64,000 nt of DNA from Parachlorella kessleri (GCA_001598975.1 BBXU01002174.1:1-64000), one strand, 5' to 3'. Shown: positions 11,533-23,277, counted from the first letter of the stretch. The notes: a model not told the origin generated them from the letters alone. Numbers and translations are program-made.

Positions 11533-11914
11533 CTAGCTCCCTGCAGGCAGACAGCAGAGACGAGGTCGATGCAGGCTGTTATAGGGTACTAATAGGCTAG
11601 GGCAAGACAGGCGCGGAACTCAGTGTCGCAGTGGCCACCTTGCTGAGCGCGTACCTGCACGTTGTGGTCAGTGGGTGGGTACAGCGAAACAAATTGCGCA
11701 GTACAAAGGTGGCAAGCCTGTATCTTACCTGTGCCTTCTGAAGCCGCTTGATCCACTACCCATGCATCTAAAGATTCTCACAGCCTCATCAGGCGGGTCC
11801 TGCAGGCATCGGATCAGGAGGTACCCCGCAGTGCTGGGTCCCAAACAATCGGAACAAGCGTACCTCGAACCTGATCAATAGCAGAAGCTAAACTGTTGGG
11901 TGCACGTCTTTTGG

Positions 11915-11936
11915 AGTCCAAGGTTGTCCTTGGACT
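11915..11936 (-). promoter_or_regulatory. Conserved hairpin upstream of mTERF copy 2
   Basis: The stem AGTCCAAGG / CCTTGGACT has a TTGT loop and lies about 385 bp upstream of the copy 2 start. It is followed by the same GATGGGTTT block as the hairpin at 7283. Confidence 0.6.
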
Positions 11937-12293
11937 GATGGGTTTACAACCTAGTACTAGACTGTCACCGTAAGTTTTGCACTGGAGTTATTCCTGCTCC
12001 ACTCACGGCAAGGACGTGCACTTGCCCCTGGCTGGGTCAACAGTTGGGGAGCCCTGCCAGCAGAACTAGGGACGTGCAAGCCGTAGTAGGTGCACCAGAG
12101 CAGTAGGCATCCTTGTGTAGCGATTTGCATACAAGAACCAGCTCAAGGGTGCTGTTCACCACACAAGCACAAGCAATCCAGTAATTCCAATTTGCACCCA
12201 GCCAGAGTTAGTTGGATACATGAGCTAGGCAATAGGGAGGCAGAAGCCCAGCTTCTTGGCTTGTTACTCTTGTCAGTAGTCATAGTTCGTACT

Positions 12294-12345
12294 AGTATGG
12301 GTGGCAGGCAGTGCGAACAGGGAGTGAGGCCTAGTTGCTACAGTT
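12294..12345 (+). repeat. Dispersed short repeat
   Basis: GGGTGGCAGGCAGTGCGAAC then AGGGAGTGAGG is the same core as at 7466, with the same downstream order of blocks up to about 12540, so here it is embedded in the duplicated spacer. Confidence 0.7.
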
Positions 12346-12758
12346 ACTTGACTGGCCCCTGGTTGTTGAGTGACCACCAACGGACCAGTTGTGGTTGGCA
12401 GCCACAACCCAGACATAGAGCATTGGGTGGCCCACCAGGGTCCTGGCCCGATCCCACCCTTGTTGCAGCGAGAAGTTGTAAAAGCTGCTGAGCGTTCAGA
12501 CCGGCTGCTGCAGCATGCCACACCTGGACATCGCGTATTGGAGCAAGGGATATGGGGAGCTTGAAGGTGAAGGGTACTTGCAACAGCGTAAAGTTTGCCT
12601 TGAAGGCAAGTGAGATGGCTCGAGGCTTCCTGCTGCACCCCTCAACCATAAATAGCCACACCATGCCAGCACCCACGCTGCACCACCGGTCGGGGCCTCA
12701 TGGGTCACTTAGGTGGACTCGCGACAGCAACAGTCACGTGCTGAGCGAGCTGGCAACC

Positions 12759-15447
12759 CTAGGCAGCAGGCTCCTTGCTGTCTGCTCCTGCCAGCCGCTG
12801 CTCCCTGCTGGCGGCCACCATGGCTTTGTGTGCTTTCTGCCTGGCTGCCTGGGCACGTTCCATGCCGGACACACGGGGCTTGTCCAGCCCATACTCCCTG
12901 GCACGCTCGCTCCGCAGCCACTGCGCCTCCCAGGCCTTGAACTCCGCCGGGCTGTACTTGTAGAGCCGGCAAAACTTCTCGTCGCTGAAGGTTACCCAGC
13001 TCAGGCTGGCCTTGTAGTGGGTGTCTCCCTTGTGCTCCATGAATGACACCTGCAGCAGGGACAGCACACGTGTCGCAACTGCCACTCACTGCCTAACAGC
13101 ACCGAGCCATATGCACACACACCATGTTATGGTCCGAGGTTTGATGAATCCGTGCGCCTAAAAAGTGTGTAAAGAGAGACGACACGTCATCAATGTAAAC
13201 TACTCCACCCTCACTGCAGGTTGTGACAATTGTTCTCTGCAAGAAGTGATGTATTGGCGTAACACTGCCCACACGTGACAAGCAAAGGAGGGCACAAAAC
13301 GTGGGCAGCAGCAAGCCCTGCCCTGCAAAGCCCTCTGGCCGGCATATACCGGCATATACAGAGCATAACTGCATCGCCCCTGTCAGTCCAGTATACCCGT
13401 CCCTACTTCCTGATCGCATTACCCGCCACCCTTAATATATACCCTGGCAGCAGGGTCAGTTGATGCACCTTATAGTCTATTCGGTGTAAGCCAGACATTA
13501 GGGTGCGAGGGCTATCCACAAACAACTGCTGTGGGGTCCTCCCCAGCACGGCGTCAAAGTAGTGCAGGGTTGCCTGGAACTCTGCCGCATAGAGTCTGAC
13601 CGTCAAGAGCACTGGCTGTCTATCTGCCAAGCGCTGCACTTCGTCTCTTGTTAATCCCAACTGTTTTAAGAAAGAAAAGTTGCGCTCAATGGTGTCCAAA
13701 GCAGTGCCCAGCAGCTGAGGGGCCTTGCTGAGCGCTGCCACCACTGCGTGCTGGCTGCCCAGTGTGGCTTCTAATGCCTCTAACATGGGCTGCAGCTTGC
13801 TGTCCCAGGAGGACGTCAGGACCATGGGATGTCTAATCAATACCTTGGCTAGCTCCTCCTTGCTGAAGCCTGCACGGCATGTTTTAAGTTCACGCCAAAT
13901 TGTAGCATGCTCGGTAAGCTGCACAGCCGCTGCTTAGCTTGCAGGTTTGATTTTTGCTGCCATGTTGAGTCAGATGACACTGTGCTTGCTCAACACGAAT
14001 AGGGAGAGGTTCCAAGGGCTCAGCAAATCATTTGCGGAATTGATTCTTTGACTCACCATACTGCAACAGACAGGCAGTCCTGCTGAGGAGCACTTCTGTA
14101 TCTAGGTTCAATGCCGACCCGCCAAGCACCAGCAGCCTGTCCAGCCGCGCCTCAAGGTCCGGCAGCTCTGCTAACAAGCTGTCCAGCTTGGCCAACAGAA
14201 CCTCATTGCTTTGAACCAGCAAAGAGCAAGGCCCCCGCATGAAAGACCGCAGCTGCTGGTCGCTGAGGGGGCAGCGGCTGAGCAGCCTCTGCAGGTTGTG
14301 CTCCAGGGTAGCAGCAGGGCTTGAGAAGAGCTGTGGGTTGGACCGCCACAGCTGAGCGACCTCTGCCCTGCTGAATCCCAGCGGCTCGGCCTCAAGCCAG
14401 GCAGCGACGCCATCCAGCACCTCTGGCCGAGCGGCAAGCACTTTCGTCTGCAAAAGGAACGCTTCCACCCACTGCACGTCTGTGACTCCCAAACGCTGCT
14501 GGACATGCTGCTTGCTGCGCTGGGCTGCTCCCAAATCCACTGACCACAGCTGAGGGTTAGACATGGAAGCTATTTGCAGCTGGCTGTTGCTGACCTGCTG
14601 CGCCTGCAGCCAGGCAAGCAGCTGCCAGGCGCCATCCAGGTTAAAGTGCAAACTATCTGTGTTTTGCCCATACTTTGCCAGTATGTAGTCAGCCGTCAGC
14701 CCGACATCACAGGCCAGGAAGCAAATGCGAGCCATCAGCTGGGCTGGGTGCAGCAGCAGCCAAGCCTTGGTGGTAAGTCGGTCCGTGTGCACCTTTGCCA
14801 GCACCCGTGCCAGAGGCAGTGTTAGCAGGCTGTAGGCGGTGGGGTCCTCTCGTTGCAGCTCTGCTGGGTTCAGCCCAGCATTGGCGAGGATGGACTCAAC
14901 CTTGGCTTGGCTGCTGCTGCGGTCTGGCATCTTCCTGCTGCCGCCACTGCTGCTGCTGCTGTCTCTCTCAATGCTTCTGCTGTTGCTGCTGCTATAGTGC
15001 CTGCCGCTGCTGGTAGGGCTGCTGCCATCCCCCGCCTCGCTAACCTGCCACCCCTCTGCCGCTGCTATCACTGCCAGTTGCCGGCTAGTGCTGCAGGCTG
15101 ACCTCCACGCACGCCGAGGGCCGGTCTGGACCGCCCTGCTGCAAGCACAACCCCAGGTGCCAGTTTGGACTGCCGCAGTTCATAGGTTGCACCATCGGAC
15201 CACAAGGCGGCAAGCCGGCCCGAGGCAAGAAGTGGGTATAACAGTTTGACAATAAAGTTTGCTTGCAGCTAGATAAAGACTGCAGACTACATCACTTTTC
15301 ATGTAGGCCTGAAGGAGCCCACGACATAGCACCAACTCGTCCAGAGGAAGACCAGAAGCGTAACGGCTGGCAAGCGTCCCACCTGCGCAGCTGCACTGTG
15401 ACTCGGTGGCAGAAAGCTGGGGCTCTGCCAAACGAGTGGATTTCCAT
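12759..15447 (-). CDS. mTERF-family protein, array copy 3
   Basis: Exons are 15447-15383, 15138-14057, 13869-13469 and 13049-12759, totalling 1839 nt or 612 aa. Without the leader exon (MEIHSFGRAPAFCHR...) exon 2 has no upstream ATG before its conserved AVQTGPRRAWRSACSTSRQL segment. The two-exon start is therefore needed to keep that segment. The mTERF repeats are intact (LWRSNPQLFSSPAATLEHNL, RHPMVLTSSWDSKLQPML). The end of exon 3 is the most diverged of the array (VDSPRTLMSGLHRIDYK) and its donor is GTGCAT. No stop or frameshift is seen, so the gene looks functional. Confidence 0.84.
13360..13445 (-). repeat. Dispersed short repeat, reversed, in mTERF copy 3 intron 3
   Basis: AGCATAACTGCATCGCCCCT, then TCCAGTATACCC and GCATTACCCGCCACCCTTAA. 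These blocks resemble 8775-8885 and 41655-41780. The element occupies the same intron as in copy 2, just upstream of the exon 3 donor in sequence coordinates. Confidence 0.65.
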
Positions 15448-15744
15448 TTAGCTCCCTGCAGGCAGATACCACCAACCAGGTGGACAGATATGGACGACAC
15501 CCCCCCTCCCCACCTGACCTGTGGCTAAGCCAGGCGGGCATGCTTGGCAGTCAGTGAGGCTCACGCGATCATAACGAGCTGTGCACTACGAGAGAAGGCA
15601 AGGACAAAAGTTAAGTACCTGTATTGGAGTTTAGAGTAGTAAATAAGTAATAGCCAGCGCTCAGCAGGTGTGCGCGCCTTGCAGAGGCCGCTTGATTCCC
15701 TACAGACTACAGCCTCAAGCAGGAGGAGTGTCGTTTCTCGCACG

Positions 15745-15845
15745 AGTTGAGTGCAGAGAAGAAGAAGAAGAAGAAGAAGAAGAAAACTCGACAAGGAGTG
15801 ACTTAGTTCGATCAGTACAAAGTGTACCGCTACACAGTTGAATAG
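15745..15845 (-). mobile_element. SINE-like element end with (CTT)n tail, minus orientation
   Basis: Read on the minus strand, this is AACTGTGTAGCGGTACAC, TTGTACTGATCGAACTAAGT, CACTCCTT, CGAGTTTT, then a long CTT repeat. About 70 nt match the 3' end of the insertion at 19899-20153 nearly identically, in opposite orientation. A simple-sequence 3' tail is typical of non-LTR retroposons and SINEs. The 5' parts of the two copies do not match, so this copy is partial or differs. Confidence 0.6.
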
Positions 15846-16067
15846 ATCGCAACAGCGCTGCGGCCGCATGCGGGTCTCTGAGGCACCGGATCCGGTATCC
15901 AGGAGATACCAGCCCAATTGACCTCGACAAAACCTGGACAAAACTATCACAGACTGCGGACCTCAATCGCATAGTGTCATCAGTATCATCATCTTCTTCT
16001 TCTTTCAGAACAAGCCCCCATTATAAGGCAGTTCACGAGAGAAACTAGCTGGAAAATAGAAAGTAAA

Positions 16068-16092
16068 CCGTCCAAGGGTTCTCCTTGGACGG
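16068..16092 (-). promoter_or_regulatory. Conserved hairpin upstream of mTERF copy 3
   Basis: The stem CCGTCCAAGG / CCTTGGACGG is 10 bp with a GTTCT loop. Compared with copies 1 and 2, the outer A-T pair has become C-G on both arms, a compensatory change that preserves pairing. Confidence 0.65.
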
Positions 16093-16679
16093 TTGGGGCT
16101 CCTAGACTGCCATAGTCAGAGTTACCATGTGACCCGTCCTGGGTTGGTTGCCTGCTTCTCACGGCTAAGTCCATGCACTTGTCCTTTTTGACGTTGTAAG
16201 GTTTGGTGTCTGACTCAGACACCTGGAGCACCTATGAGGGTGTCCTAGTCAGTGCGGCCTAGGCTGAAGGCCCCTGGTGCAAGGCTCCATGTTAGTCGCT
16301 CCGCAGGGCTTGTGGTCCCTGTGATGCAGGCATCGGTGAGAAAATGCACACTCTATGGCAACCGCCTGACTCCTCCCTATACACATGTACAGTAGCCTGC
16401 AGGGTAGATGCAACACGAGTGACTTGATCTGGCTGTTCCAACAGTTGGGGAGTCCTGCCAGCTCAACTTGGGGTGTGCAAGCCGTGGAAGGTGCACCGCA
16501 AGAGCGGAAGGCTCACTTGACAGGCTTCGTGTTATGTGCAGGAAGCAGCTCACTCAGGGTTGCTATCTGGCACACAGGCAAAACCAGCTCAGGACATTGC
16601 ACCCAGCTATGCTACTTGAACACATCAGCTGGGACAGTAATATGGCATACGAATGCCAAGCTTATTTGGCATTCTACTG

Positions 16680-16890
16680 ATGTGGGCCAGACTGGGTGGT
16701 AGAGCCAGCCAGACGCAGGAGTAGTTAGGGATTTGGTACCATGAGGATCCGGGCTTCCCCACGCACCTCTCATTGTTGCCAGAGGTTAGGGTCTCGATTA
16801 TGGGGTTGCATAGCTGAGCAGGGTGACTCTCCTCTACTCTACTGCATTGCCTGAGGCCTTTGCGGGACTAGGAGCTGGCATAACAAGTTT
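16680..16890 (+). pseudogene. Fossil of the UFD2 last-exon end and 3' flank
   Basis: GACTGGGTGG, then GCCAGCCAGACGCAGGAGTAG (split here as two blocks), matches the final codons and stop of UFD2 at 4026-4070. It is followed by matching 3'-flank blocks: GGGTTGCATRGC, CAGGGTGACTC, then a GCGGGACT block 35-40 nt before the mTERF 3' end. It lies in the same position relative to the 3' end of copy 4 as UFD2 does to copy 1. Only ~10 codons survive and an internal part is missing, so it is not functional. Confidence 0.75.
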
Positions 16891-16928
16891 ATGAAGGAAC
16901 CAAGCTTCAACACAACTAGCCAACAGCC

Positions 16929-19482
16929 CTAGGCAGCAGGCTCCTTGTTATCGGCTCCTGTCAGTCGCTGCTTCCTGCGGGCTGTCACCTGAGCCTTTCG
17001 TCCCTCATGCCTGGCTGCCTGAAACCGTCTCACGCCCGGCTCCTGGGCCTTATCCAGCCCATACTCTCTGGCACGCTCGCTTTGCAGCCACTGACCCTCC
17101 CAGGCCTTAAACTCCGCCGGGCTGTACTTATAATGCTGGCAAAAATTCTCGTCGCTGAAGGTCACCCAGCTCAGGCTGGCCTTGTAGTGGGTGTCTCTCT
17201 TGTAATCCATGAAGGACACCTGCAGCAGGGGCACGACATGTCAAGGACTGTGCACTGTACATTGTGCTACGAGGCTGGTAAAACGGGCACCTAGTAGTGC
17301 AAGAAGTGGTCAGTACAGAACCCACCATGCCAAGCCAAACTTTTCCCTTGATCACAGGCTGCCACAGCTGGCCTCTGCAACATAACCGTGTTTTGGAGAT
17401 GGGTGATGTTATTGAAAGTAACCAAACGCTCCCCCATGCAAGACAAGCAAAACGAACTTGAATGTGGGCCAGCGGCAAGCATGCAGCTCCAAAGCCCCAA
17501 TGCATGCCACAAACACCGCCAGCTCTGCTAATTCACCCACTTTGTAGTCAATACGCCGTAAGCTGCTCTTAAGGTAGCCAGGATATTGTACGAGCATCTG
17601 CCGCGGGGGCCTCCCCAGCACGGCCTCAAAGTAGCGCAGGGCTGCCTGAAACTCTGCCGAGCCGAGCTTAAATACGAGGAGTTGCGGCTGGCGTGCTCCC
17701 AAGCGCTGCATTTCACCTTCCGTCAGGCCCAACTGTTGCAGGGCCCGGAGGTTGTCCCTGATGGTGTTCATGGCTGAGACCAGCAGCTGGGGGGCCTTGC
17801 TGACTGCTGCCACCACTGCCTGCCGGCTGCCCAGCACGCCCTCCAATGTCATTAACATGGGCTGCAGCTTGCCGTCCCAGGAGCACGTCGGGATCATGGG
17901 GTTTCTAGTCACTATCGTGGTCAGCTGCTCCTTGCTGAAGCCTGCAGACATGTTTCAGGAAGTGACGCAGATCAAGGAAAGCCGCATAGCCGTTACTTGG
18001 GTAAATACAATCCAAATGGAGCCCCACCCCCAGGCCGCATGAGACATCAACATGCTTGCTGGAAAGTACGGGGATGGGTCGGCTGTAAGGGCCATGAAGG
18101 CACACAATGACATGAACTGCAACTCACCATACTGCAACAGACAGGAAGCCTTGCCCAAGAGCACCTCCGTTCCGAGGCCCAATGCTGTCCCGCCGAGCAC
18201 CAGCAGCCTGTCCAGCTTTGCTGCAAGTCCCGGCAGCTCCGCTACCAAGCTGTCCAGCTTCGCCAGCAAACCCGCGGGGTCGCACATTAGCAAAGAGCAG
18301 TGCCCACGCATGAAAGACCGCAGCTGCTGCCTGCTGAGGGGACAGCGGCTTAACAGCCTCTGCAGATTGTGCTGCAGTGTTACAGCAGGCAACAAAAACA
18401 GCCGCGGAGTTTTGCACCACAACTGTGTGACCTCTGCTCTGCTGCATCCCAGCGGCTCGGCCTCAAGCCAGGCAACGACACTACCCAGCACCTCTGGCCG
18501 AGCGGCAAATCCAGTCGTCTGCAAAAGGAAAGCCTCCCCCCACTGCGCGTCTGTGACTCCCAGATGCTGCTGGACATGCTGCTTGCTGCGCTGGGCTGCT
18601 CCCACATCAGTTGCCCAAAGCCGAGGGTAAGAAATGGATGCAATTTGCAGCTGGCTGTTGCTGATATGCTGCGACCGCAGCCAGGCAAGCAGCTGCTGTG
18701 CACCGTCGAGGTCGAAGTACAAACACTTTATATCTTGCCCATACCGTGTCCGTATGTGTTCAGCCTTCAACCCAACATCGTAGGCCAGGAAGCAAATGCG
18801 GGCCATCAGCTGGGCTGGGTGCAGCAGCAGCCAAGCCTTGGTGGTAAGTCGGTCCGTGTGCACCTTTGCCAGCACCCGTGCCAGAGGCACTGTAAGCAGG
18901 CTGTACATGGTGGGATTCTCCCGCTGCAGCTCTGCTGGGTCCAGGCCGGCGCCAGCGAGGATGGACTCAACCTTGGCTTGGTCGCTGTGGCGGCTGCCTG
19001 ACGGCTCCCTGGCGCCGCCTGCTTGCCTGCTGCTGCTGCTGCTCCCGCCGCGGCCGCTGCTCCTGCCGCTGCTGCTGCCATCCCCCGCAACGTTTCCCTG
19101 CCGCCCCGCTGTCGCTGCCAGCTGTCTGCAAGTGCTGTGGGCTAACCTCCACTCACGCCGAGGGGCAGGCTGGACTGCCGTGCTGCAAGCAGAAACCCAA
19201 GTGCCAACTGAGGACTGCCACAATGCGGAGGTTGCTCCAACGGACCGCAAGGATGGATTGATCCAAGGCGAGAGGCGGGCATACCACTTGACAACCAAGC
19301 TTGCACCCAGCTGAAACATGCATCACAACACTGTCCGCAGTGCCCTTGAGGAGGCCAAGAATTAGCCTAAAGCCCGTGTAAAGACAGGCCAGGAGGCGAT
19401 AGTGTCAAGCGTCCCACCTGCGGAGCTGCACTGTGAGTGGATAGCGGACTGGCGTGGCTGTGCCAGTGCAGTGAGTCTTCAT
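16929..19482 (-). CDS. mTERF-family protein, array copy 4
   Basis: Exons are 19482-19418, 19182-18128, 17941-17541 and 17219-16929, totalling 1812 nt or 603 aa. The leader exon starts MKTHCTGTATPVRY, and exon 2 opens STAVQPAPRREWRLAHSTCR. The linker is Gly/Ser/Arg-rich with GREPSGSRH before the first mTERF motif. Distinct substitutions lie in the central repeats (LWCKTPRLFLLPAVTLQHNL in place of LWRSNPQLF...). Exon 3 carries RNPMIPTCSWDGKLQPML and QYPGYLKSSLRRIDYK. The reading frame is intact throughout. It is flanked on its 3' side by the UFD2 tail fossil. Confidence 0.85.
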
Positions 19483-20373
19483 CTGGCTCCCTGCAGGCAG
19501 ACAGCATGAACAAGGTCGACGCAGGCTGCAAATTGGTGGTATGGCTAGGCAACACAGGCGGAAGTCAGTGTCGCAGTGGCCACCTTAGCTAAGCGGGTAC
19601 CTGCACGTTGTGGTCAGCGAGACCAGCGGGTTACAAACAAGCTGCGCAGATACACCGACACCTATGAGACCTACAAAGATGGCAGGTCGACAGGTATCTT
19701 AGAGATTACCCTAATACCGTCATTGTAACAGAAGCATGGTAACCTTTAGCGCTGAGCGTTGAGTGCGCCTTCTGAAGCCCCTGACAAGTTCGACTGATCG
19801 AAACTGATCCCGGGCGCGGGTCCTGCAGGCATCGGATCCAGGGCCACGAGGTACCCCGTTAGTGCAGGTGGCAGTGCTGGGTCGATGTCCAAGGTTGTTC
19901 AGCATTCAGCAAGCAAAAGGGGCAGGGGTGGACCACCTCCCTACAGGGAGCCCCCATGATACACACCGTGGTCTACCTCTGGGAATAGGGCCCTTTCCGC
20001 CCATCTCAAATATGCGTTTGCCTCTGTATGATTGGGTCATTGGGGGGTTATTAGGTACCCGATTCTTTCTTTCAGTGCAACTGTGTAGCGGTACACATTG
20101 TACTGATCGAACTAAGTCACTCCTTTCGAGTTTTCTTCTTCTTCTTCTCTTGTCCTTATAGTGATGGGTTTAGAACCTAGTACTAGATGATGAATATAAC
20201 AGGCACGTAAGCTGAGCGTGCTGCTGAGTGTTCAGACTGGCTGCTACAGCATGCCGCTACAAGAGGTTGCTAACAGGAAAGGGAGTTCACCCAAACCTCT
20301 CCTCAATCTACGTTGCCTGCAACTTTATACAAGAATCTCTAGCGAGCTGGCATTATAAGAACTTAAGCCCTAG
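19483..20373. other. Intergenic spacer between mTERF copies 4 and 5
   Basis: No gene is seen. The spacer is homologous to the 11533-12200 spacer but is interrupted by the 19899-20153 insertion. The 3' flank of copy 5 follows from about 20210. Confidence 0.7.
19899..20153 (+). mobile_element. SINE-like insertion with (CTT)n tail and TTGT target duplication
   Basis: In the other spacers, GTCCAAGGTTGT runs directly into CCTTGGACTGATGGG. Here GTCCAAGGTTGT is followed by 255 nt of foreign sequence and then TTGTCCTTATAGTGATGGG. The insert thus splits the conserved hairpin and is bordered by a 4-nt TTGT duplication. Its 3' end is a CTT repeat, and its last ~70 nt match 15745-15845 in reverse. It is too short to code for its own proteins, so it would be non-autonomous. 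A tRNA origin is not proven. Confidence 0.65.
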
Positions 20374-22892
20374 CTAGGCAGCAGTATCCTCGCTCTCAGA
20401 TCCTGCAAGCAGCCGCTTCCTGTGGGCGGTGACCTGCGCCTTGCGTCCTTTATGCCTGGCTGCCTGAAAACTCTTCACGCTGGGCACACGGGCCTTGTCC
20501 AGCCCATACTCCCTGGCACGCTCGCTCCGCAGCCACTGCGCCTCCCAGGCCTTGAACTCCACAGGGCTATACTTGTAAACCTGGCAAAACTTCTCGTCGG
20601 TGAAATTCACCCAGCTCAGGTTGGCCTTGTAGTGGGTGTCTCCCTTGTGCTCCATGAAAGACACCTGCGCAGGGGCGGTGCACTCTACTGACCTCCAGCT
20701 CATCACAGCCCAGCTTTTATCAGTACTATGCACTCCCCATACGAAATTGTGCGAGGCTTGGCGACCTGTGCACCTGTCAGTGAACAAGCAGTGTGGACTA
20801 CAGCAACTGCCTAGCAAAGTTTCGCCCTCGGTACAGGCTGCCACAGCTGTGCTCTGCCACAAATGGTGTGTTGAACTGCCCCACACAAGAATGCAAGATA
20901 TAGCCGCGAGCTGGGCACCAAGCATGCATGCCACGCACACCAGGCACCCTGCTCACTATGCCAGCTTGTTCACCTTGTAATCGATTCGCCGCAAGCTGCT
21001 TTTAAGGTAGCCAGGATAATGTACAAGCATCTGCTGTGGGGACCTCCCCAGCACGGTCTCAAAGTAGCATAGGGTTGCTTGGAAGTCTGCCGAGCGGATC
21101 CTATGTGACAAGAGTTGCGGCTGACGTGCTGCCAAGCGCTGCACATCACCTTCTGTCAGGCCAAACTGTTGCAGGGCTAAGAAATTGTCCTCAATCGTGT
21201 TCAAGGCCGTGCACAGCAAGTCAGGGGCCTTGCTGACCGCTGCCACCACTGCCTGCCGACTGCACAGCACGACCTCCAATGCCGCCAACATGGGCTGCAG
21301 CTTGCCTTCCCAGGAGCACGTCAGGATCATTGGCATTCTCAGCACCACCTTTGATAGCTCCTCCCTGCTGAAGCCTGCATGCATGTTCAATGCTGTAACA
21401 CTGTGCAAAGCAGCATAGGCCTTGCTTGGGTGCGAGATGTGGGTTTTAACTACCACGGCCCAACATTGTCACCAAGCCTGCTTGCCAGACTTTTGGAATT
21501 TTCTGTAAGGGCAAGGAAAGCACATGGCGACAGAAATTGTAACTCACCATACTGCAACAGACATGAAGTCTTGCGAAGGAGCACTTCACTTTCAAGATTC
21601 AATGCCGTCCCCCCGAGCACCAGCACCCTGTCCAGCCGTGCCTCAAGGCCCGGCAGCTCTGCTAACAAGCTGTCCAGCTTGGCCAACAGAACCTCATGGG
21701 TTTGAAACAGCAGAGAGCAATGCCCATGCATGAAAGAGCGCAGCTGCTGCTTGCTGAGGGGGCAGCGGCTGAGCAGACTCTGCAGGTTGTGCTGCAGCGT
21801 AGCAGCAGGTGTTGCAAACAGCTGTGGGTTGGACTGCCACAGCTGTGCAACCTCAGCCGTGCTGAATCCCAGTGGCTCGGCCTCAAGCCAGGCAATGGCG
21901 CCATCCACCACCTCGGGCCGAGTGACAAACCTTCCCAACTGCAAGCAGAATGCCTTCGCCCACTGCGTGTCTGTGACTCCCAGACGCTGCTGGACATGCT
22001 GCTTGCTGCGCTGGGCTGCATCCACGCCCAGTGACCACAGGTGAGGGCAAGATAAAGACGCTATTTGCAGCTGGCTGTTGCTGACCTGCTGCAACTGCAG
22101 CCAGGCAAGCAAGTGCTGTGCACCGTCCAGGTCGAATCGCAAAGCGTCTGTGTGTCGCCCATACCGTGCTCGTATGTGGTCAGCCATCAGCCCGACATCA
22201 TGCGCCAGGAAGCAAATGCGGGCCATCAGTTGGGCTGGCTGCACAACTACGCAGGCCTTGGTGGTGAGTCGGTGCGTGTGCACCTCTGCCAGCACCCGGG
22301 CCAGAGGCACCGTCAGCAGGCTGTAGGCGGTAGGATTCCCCCGCTGCAGCTCTGCTGGGTCCAGGCCGGCGCCGGCGAGGATAAAGTCAACTCTGGCTTG
22401 GCTGCTGCTCCTGCTTGACAACTCGCTGCCGCCGGAGCTGTCGCTCCCGCCACGGCTGCTGCTCCTGCCGCTGCTGCTAGGTCTGCTGCTATCCCCCGCA
22501 ACCGCTGCTGGAGCTGCCAGCTGCCTGCAAGCGCTGTGGGCTGACCTCCAGCCACGCAGAGGGGCAGGCTGGACCGGCGTGCTGCAAGCGGAAACCCATG
22601 TGCCACCTTGGAGTGCCGCGATGCGGAGGTTGCTCCAACGGACCACAAGGACGTCGACCCAAGGCGAGAGGCGGGCATACCCCTTGACAACAAAGCTCGA
22701 ACCCAGCGGAACCATGCACTACAACACTGCCCGCTGTGCCCTTGAGGAGGCCAAGGTCTAGCCTAAAGCCATTCAGAGGAAGCCAGGGGCGTGCAATAGC
22801 TGTCAAGCGTCCCACCTGCGGAGCTGCCCCGTGAGTTGATAGCGGATTGGTGGCGCTGTGCCAGCGCAGTGAGTCCATGAGTGAGTCCTCAT
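20374..22892 (-). CDS. mTERF-family protein, array copy 5
   Basis: Exons are 22892-22816, 22581-21548, 21374-20974 and 20664-20374, totalling 1803 nt or 600 aa. The leader exon is 12 nt longer than in the other minus-strand copies because a short THSW-type segment is duplicated (MRTHSWTHCAGTAPP...), and the frame is kept. Exon 2 opens STPVQPAPLRGWRSAHSACR. The Ser/Gly linker is the shortest of the minus-strand copies. The mTERF repeats are intact (LWQSNPQLFATPAATLQHNL, RMPMILTCSWEGKLQPML, HYPGYLKSSLRRIDYK). A 180-nt intron separates exons 2 and 3. Confidence 0.85.
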
Positions 22893-23258
22893 TTAGCTCA
22901 GGTACACACCCACGAACACCCAGGTCGTGCTGGCTAGAAACAGATGGCGTGGCTAGGCACGACAGGCGGAAGTCCATGCAAGTCAGTGGCAACCTTAGCT
23001 GAGCGGGTGGCTGAACGTTGTGCTCCGTGAGACCAGTGGATCACAACAAGCTGTGCAGTACAAAGATGGCAAAGTGGATGGGGTGGAGTGTCGTCGGATG
23101 GGTCATATCGCGAGTATAGCACGCGGATCTTGGAGGCACAGGATCCAGGACCGATGGGTACCACTGCTGAAGTTTGACAAGTGCTGAAGGTCCAGACAGG
23201 CGTGCGTTGAACTAGATTGATACAATGGAAGCGCAACGCTGGTGCACATAATTTTGAA

Positions 23259-23277
23259 TCCAAGGGTTCTCCTTGGA
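23259..23277 (-). promoter_or_regulatory. Conserved hairpin upstream of mTERF copy 5
   Basis: The stem TCCAAGG / CCTTGGA (7 bp) has a GTTCT loop, about 370 bp upstream of the copy 5 start. The next pair outward is broken (A opposite C), so it is slightly shorter than the others. Confidence 0.55.

Larger units (their letters stand above)
11533..12758. other. Intergenic spacer between mTERF copies 2 and 3
   Basis: No gene is supported. The spacer carries the hairpin at 11915-11936, a dispersed repeat at about 12294-12345, and long stretches homologous to 7466-7740 and to 16440-16640. It therefore derives from the same tandem duplications as the genes. Confidence 0.7.
15448..16928. other. Intergenic spacer between mTERF copies 3 and 4
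   Basis: I see no intact gene. The spacer contains a (GAA)n tract with a reversed SINE-like end (about 15745-15845), a (CTT)n tract near 16000, the hairpin at 16068-16092, and a fossil of the UFD2 gene tail (16680-16890). Confidence 0.7.

Noticed and set aside
13093..13419. 108-codon minus-strand frame in the third intron of mTERF copy 3
   Set aside because: It overlaps a dispersed repeat, has no homologue in the equivalent introns of other copies, and lies between conserved splice sites.
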